Assembly (NCBI GenBank): GCA_013152825.1 | Contig: JAADFP010000038.1 | Location: 1 to 7,538 of the forward strand | Reading direction: 5' to 3' | Source: Caldisericota bacterium | GTDB taxonomy: Bacteria > CAIJMQ01 > JAADFP01 | Length of the DNA stretch: 7,538 bases | Shown here: positions 4,831-7,538 of the stretch, piece by piece | Numbering within the stretch: the first letter of the stretch is position 1 | Layout of the letters: each line of letters starts with the position of its first letter | The notes under the pieces: generated by a model | Told to the model about the DNA's origin: nothing | The model's input: only the letters and a program-made list of their open reading frames with translations | The model's database searches: none | Made by a program: the position numbers and the translations under genes

Positions 4831-6357
4831 ATGGGTTTATGGAATCTTAATGGGTTTCCTTTTGATCCGATAAAGCTTTCCTCCCATCTCAAATCTAACA
4901 GCTTATTTACTCTGCTAAATTCTGACTTTATAAGGAAAAAAGTAGGGGATTTCTTGAAGAAGGAGAGCAATGGTAAGACCAGGCTGGAAAACCTGGTGGA
5001 AAAATACAGCAAGGATGATCGTCCTCTCCTGGAAAGAGTTTTTAGGGATCCGGAAACCGTAGTTCCCTACATAATCTTTGACCATTTAAGAAAGCTCTTC
5101 AACCTGGAAAAGAAAAATTTTCCGGCCGCGATAGAAAACCCCAGAATCAAAAGGGCCGTTCTCAATGTGACAAAGACCATAGAGAAATACGGAGTAAACC
5201 TGCCCATGGTCTTTGCCGAACCTTTGATGCTGGTCTGGAATACCACGGCAAAATGCAACCTGAGATGTAAACATTGCTATGAAGATGCTGGGGTGCTTTC
5301 CAGAGGGCTGCCTAATGAACTTACTAAGGAAGAGAAAGTAAAAGTTATGGAAGAAATATGCAAATTGAATATACCAACTTTTGCTTTTGCCGGAGGAGAG
5401 CCCTTGATGGATCCCATGTTCTGGGAGCTGGCCAGGATAGGAAAAGAAAATGGACTCTACATGTCTATAAATACAAACGGAACCTTGATTACGGAAGAAG
5501 TCGCCTGGAGATTAAAGGAAATAGGTTTTGCTTACTACGGGGTAAGCCTGGATGGAGCCAGCCCGGAAGTGCACGATGCTTTCCGGGGAATGAAAGGTTC
5601 TTTTGAAAGGGCTATCAGGGGAATCAAAAACCTGGTGAAGGCAGGAGAGGGGGATAAAACCTGCATATCTTTTACCGTGGCCAGAGAAAATGCCATCCTG
5701 CAGGATGAAATACCCAAAATGCTCAAGCTGAGAGACGAGCTGGGGATAAGAAAAATCGTTTGCTACAACTACATTCCCTGCGGAAGAGCAGATATGAGGA
5801 ATGATCTGACCTGCGAGGAAAGAGAAAGACTCTTTGAGATATTTTACCGGGATCTTCAGAACGGGAAGGAGACCCTTTTATCCACTGCGCCTCAATTCGG
5901 CAGATATTGCAGGCAGATGTATGAAAGGGGAGAAGGAAGGTTCACTGTGTTGGGACACTTTTCCTCTGGGAATAACGAGAAACTGGAAAGCCTGGTAGAA
6001 CTAATTGGTGGGTGTGGTGCAGGGAGAGCTTACCTTTCGCTGCAACCTGATGGCTCAATAACGCCCTGCGTGTTTATGCCCAATCTCGTAATAGGCAATA
6101 TCAAGAAGGGGGGAGAGATAAAAGGAGAGCATATCATTGAAGTCTGGGATACCTCCCCGATTATGGCAAAGATAAGAAACAGGAGGAAACATCTGGATAA
6201 ATGCGGCTGCCGGGGTAAGTACTTTAGCGTATGCGGTGGCTGTGTGGCCAGGGCATATGCCTACTTTGGGGACCTGGAGGCACCTGATCCAGGGTGCATT
6301 TTAAACAGGGGGATACTGGAAAAATTTTCCGGGGAGGAATTTCACCAGGTAGCCTAG
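4831..6357 (+). CDS. Radical SAM/SPASM-domain protein with N-terminal extension
   Basis: A 508-residue protein. Residues 1-125 are a mostly helical extension of unknown role. The radical SAM domain follows: Cys142-x3-Cys146-x2-Cys149 (CNLRCKHCYEDAG) binds the catalytic [4Fe-4S] cluster and S-adenosylmethionine, with AGGEPL (187-192) and SLDG (239-242) as further family motifs. A C-terminal SPASM-type domain has Cys395 (GGCGAGR), Cys413 (PDGSITPC), Cys458, Cys460, Cys468, Cys471 (VCGGC) and Cys489 (APDPGC), for auxiliary Fe-S clusters. The layout resembles AhbD/NirJ haem-synthesis and peptide-modifying (RiPP, sulfatase-maturing) enzymes. The substrate cannot be read from the sequence, and no obvious precursor peptide lies beside it. 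It is probably co-transcribed with the HTH gene. Confidence 0.92.
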   Translation: MGLWNLNGFPFDPIKLSSHLKSNSLFTLLNSDFIRKKVGDFLKKESNGKTRLENLVEKYSKDDRPLLERVFRDPETVVPYIIFDHLRKLFNLEKKNFPAAIENPRIKRAVLNVTKTIEKYGVNLPMVFAEPLMLVWNTTAKCNLRCKHCYEDAGVLSRGLPNELTKEEKVKVMEEICKLNIPTFAFAGGEPLMDPMFWELARIGKENGLYMSINTNGTLITEEVAWRLKEIGFAYYGVSLDGASPEVHDAFRGMKGSFERAIRGIKNLVKAGEGDKTCISFTVARENAILQDEIPKMLKLRDELGIRKIVCYNYIPCGRADMRNDLTCEERERLFEIFYRDLQNGKETLLSTAPQFGRYCRQMYERGEGRFTVLGHFSSGNNEKLESLVELIGGCGAGRAYLSLQPDGSITPCVFMPNLVIGNIKKGGEIKGEHIIEVWDTSPIMAKIRNRRKHLDKCGCRGKYFSVCGGCVARAYAYFGDLEAPDPGCILNRGILEKFSGEEFHQVA

Positions 6358-6389
6358 GGTTTTTAACTGCTAAGTTTATATACGGGATG

Positions 6390-6977
6390 CTACTTCCGCT
6401 TTCCGGCATTGTAAATAAGCCCACCCCTCCGGGTATAATCTTTCAATACTGAAATGGCCTCCTGGCGAAGAACATCCCGTACTACCTTGATTTTTCTCTC
6501 CTGCAATGCCTTCCACCAGTCCGAAGGCTTGGGCCCCTCGTCAAAACCAATACTTTGCGCATCTACACTCCGTGCACCGCAGACCACACAGGAAATACCT
6601 GACCAAGGAATGGCTCCAAAGCACATGGCACACGGCTCTGTTGAGGTAACCAGCTCATAGTAGCTTTTGCCACCTGCTCCTATGTCATACCGGCCCAGCC
6701 TCTTCTGTGCCAGGATTATCGCCACTATCTCAGCATGCAAAATAGAGCAGTTACTTGAAGTAACGAGGTTGACCCCTGGAGCAATGAGCGTTCCGTGCTC
6801 ATCGAATATGCCCGCAGCAAATGGCCCGCCCAATGATTCCTGCACGTTCCTCTGCGCCATATCCACCACGAAGCGCATGCGTTCCTTTACAGTAGTAAAT
6901 CTATCTCCTCTTTCACATAAGAAATCTTCCATCCAGCCCGGAAGACTGAATTTAAACTCTAACAATTTCATAAGCAC
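6390..6977 (-). CDS. Zinc-dependent nucleoside/guanine deaminase-like protein
   Basis: A 195-residue member of the cytidine/deoxycytidylate deaminase superfamily. The zinc and proton-transfer motif His81-Ala-Glu83 (HAEIVAI) and Pro-Cys116-x2-Cys119 (EPCAMCFGAIPW) are intact. GGPFAAGIFDEHGTLIAPG (50-68), and the Asp-Ala/GFDEG segment around 139-147, resemble guanine deaminases and tRNA adenosine deaminases; guanine or another purine base or nucleoside is the likely substrate. Compared with family members of about 150-160 residues, the N-terminus is extended by about 25-30 residues. Start: GTG at 6977 has GGAG (6988-6985) seven bases upstream; an ATG at 6971 (13 bases from it) is the alternative. 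The promoter lies inside the inverted repeat, so the mRNA leader would be only about 10 bases. Confidence 0.88.
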   Translation of the reverse strand: MLMKLLEFKFSLPGWMEDFLCERGDRFTTVKERMRFVVDMAQRNVQESLGGPFAAGIFDEHGTLIAPGVNLVTSSNCSILHAEIVAIILAQKRLGRYDIGAGGKSYYELVTSTEPCAMCFGAIPWSGISCVVCGARSVDAQSIGFDEGPKPSDWWKALQERKIKVVRDVLRQEAISVLKDYTRRGGLIYNAGKRK

Positions 6978-6992
6978 TAAATTTCTCCATGA

Positions 6993-7046
6993 AAGTTATA
7001 GCTTAAAAACAGATGATGTGTCAAATATAGACTTTAGACAATAGAC
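6993..7046 (-). repeat. Promoter-bearing inverted repeat, right copy
   Basis: The reverse complement of these 54 bases matches 336-389 with three substitutions and no gap. Identity ends at the last base of the pair, just past the -10 box, and then the two flanks diverge at once. Confidence 0.9.
6995..7024 (-). promoter_or_regulatory. Sigma-70 promoter of the deaminase gene
   Basis: On the minus strand the -35 box is TTGACA (7024-7019), the spacer 18 bases, and the -10 box TATAAC (7000-6995), the same arrangement as at 358-387. The start point should fall near 6988, at the GGAG of the ribosome binding site, leaving almost no leader. Confidence 0.7.
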
Positions 7047-7050
7047 ATTA

Positions 7051-7093
7051 GACTATAGACTTAGTAGCGAGTAGATAGTAGTGAGTAGTGAGG
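7051..7093 (+). repeat. Degenerate GTAG-rich array, copy A
   Basis: Made of short degenerate words such as AGTAGCGAGTAG and AGTAGTGAGTAG after GACTATAGAC. It matches copy B (7311-7354) in the same orientation with three substitutions and one inserted base. Confidence 0.8.
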
Positions 7094-7137
7094 GGAGATA
7101 CAGGATGCAGGATACAGGAAAACCAACTCTCCCTGTT

Positions 7138-7153
7138 CCCGATAAACATCGGG
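7138..7153. repeat. Small hairpin CCCGAT-loop-ATCGGG
   Basis: A perfect six-base stem (7138-7143 with 7148-7153) around an AAAC loop. No T-run follows. It is one of three unrelated perfect hairpins within 150 bases. Confidence 0.65.
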
Positions 7154-7190
7154 GCGAAAGCGGGTATATGTGTATGTGGGGATGATATAG

Positions 7191-7210
7191 ATTCCTGCTT
7201 GCGCAGGAAT
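7191..7210. repeat. Palindromic element ATTCCTGC-TTGC-GCAGGAAT
   Basis: A perfect eight-base stem with a four-base loop. This is the core of the dispersed ATTCCTGC...GCAGGAAT repeats common in intergenic DNA of many bacterial genomes, similar in kind to REP elements. Confidence 0.75.
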
Positions 7211-7266
7211 GACAAAGGGAGGGAATAGGTGGGGAAGGACGGTGGACGAACTACGTATGACGTTTC

Positions 7267-7284
7267 TCCCGACATATGTCGGGA
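7267..7284. repeat. 18-bp perfect palindrome
   Basis: TCCCGACATATGTCGGGA is a perfect palindrome without a loop. A degenerate copy lies at 125-138 in the left flank, and the 20 bases beyond it also resemble the DNA that follows the ATPase stop codon. Confidence 0.8.
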
Positions 7285-7310
7285 CGCAACCTCAACCGAT
7301 TTACGAGTTA

Positions 7311-7354
7311 GACCATAGACTTTAGTAGCGAGTAGATAGTAGCGAGTAGCGAGG
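7311..7354 (+). repeat. Degenerate GTAG-rich array, copy B
   Basis: Direct repeat of 7051-7093, about 260 bases away; the DNA between the two copies carries the three hairpins and is missing from the left flank. Confidence 0.8.
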
Positions 7355-7403
7355 AAAGAGTTAGTAAGCAGTAAAGAGTAAACGGTGAGCAGTGAGTAGC
7401 AAA

Positions 7404-7517
7404 TGGGTAATCCTGGTTTCTTAGTATCCTGGTAGTCCTGGTACCCTGGGAGGAAGTTTTACCCTGAACCCCACGTGGTTCAGGGTTGGGGCTTGAACAT
7501 TTAGTATTTTGGGTTTA
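7404..7517 (-). repeat. Inverted repeat, right copy (outer part)
   Basis: Reverse complement of 213-300, with exact blocks at 7404-7422, 7447-7470 and 7473-7491. The interval 7423-7446 is extra and consists of short CCTGGTA-like words. ACCCTGAACC (7461-7470) and GGTTCAGGGT (7477-7486) form the same 10-bp stem as in the left copy, with a different loop, so the stem has been kept while the loop changed. Confidence 0.85.
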
Positions 7518-7538
7518 GGGTTTACCCCGACGCCTGCC

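Larger units (their letters stand above)
6978..7538. other. Intergenic repeat mosaic, right flank
   Basis: No credible gene in 561 bases. It holds, from left to right, the deaminase promoter in a repeat (6993-7046), a degenerate AGTAGCGAGTAG-type array (7051-7093), several small hairpins (7138-7153, 7191-7210, 7267-7284), a second copy of the array (7311-7354), and the outer inverted-repeat part (7404-7517). A minus-strand reading frame at 7048-7275 contains SFLRKQES, a string that is typical of translated intergenic repeats, not of a protein. Confidence 0.8.

Noticed and set aside
4818..6357. Frameshifted IS630 catalytic ORF after the HTH gene
   Set aside because: The next frame is a complete radical SAM/SPASM protein with its own ribosome binding site; no DDE motif is seen in another frame.
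6358..6389. Shared terminator between the convergent radical SAM and deaminase genes
   Set aside because: The 32-base gap has a short T-run after the radical SAM stop but no convincing stem.
7048..7275. 75-residue minus-strand reading frame
   Set aside because: It runs through hairpins and degenerate arrays, contains SFLRKQES (a typical translation of dispersed repeats), has no ribosome binding site and no recognisable domain.
7047..7360. CRISPR array
   Set aside because: The repeated words are short and degenerate, with no constant repeat of 24-40 bases and no regularly spaced unique spacers; no cas gene is present.

Overview
The window looks like a piece of an anaerobic bacterial chromosome of moderate GC. 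Shine-Dalgarno sites and sigma-70-type promoters argue for a bacterium. An A/V-type ATP synthase, a short (class III-like) hybrid cluster protein, rubredoxin, ferredoxin-type proteins and a radical SAM/SPASM enzyme argue for strict anaerobiosis. The species cannot be named from this sequence; a poorly characterised anaerobic lineage is plausible.

Layout. 3-104 (+) is the last 33 codons of a V-type ATPase subunit B-like gene. 105-431 is an intergenic mosaic of repeats ending in a sigma-70 promoter that reads into a cupin gene (432-752, +). On the minus strand, 4170 down to 839 reads as one operon: a MarR-type regulator with a four-cysteine tail, then hybrid cluster protein (hcp), a ferredoxin-like 258-residue protein, an 80-residue cysteine-rich zinc-ribbon protein, rubredoxin (too short for a standard ORF list), and a 60-residue winged-helix protein. 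It ends at a clear intrinsic terminator (786-818). On the plus strand, 4335-6357 holds a solo IS630-type helix-turn-helix protein without a catalytic domain, and then a 508-residue radical SAM/SPASM protein. A nucleoside/guanine deaminase-like gene (6977-6390, -) converges on it. 6978-7538 is a second, longer repeat mosaic without genes.

How it works together. The minus operon fits a nitric oxide/hydroxylamine or redox stress module: Hcp reduces the nitrogen species, rubredoxin and the ferredoxin-like protein could supply electrons, and the MarR protein probably senses the signal and represses its own promoter. Two overlapping perfect palindromes lie at the predicted start point of that promoter. 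The solo HTH and radical SAM genes share a promoter and probably form a two-gene unit.

The most unusual structure is at the edges. The left (213-389) and right (6993-7517) intergenic regions are inverted copies of the same repeat mosaic. The best conserved part is a 54-bp block (51 of 54 identical by hand alignment) that carries a complete -35/-10 promoter and ends just after the -10 box. Each copy points inward and starts a different gene (cupin on the left, deaminase on the right), so one repeat family seems to supply promoters to two unrelated genes and could allow inversion of the whole 6.6-kb block.
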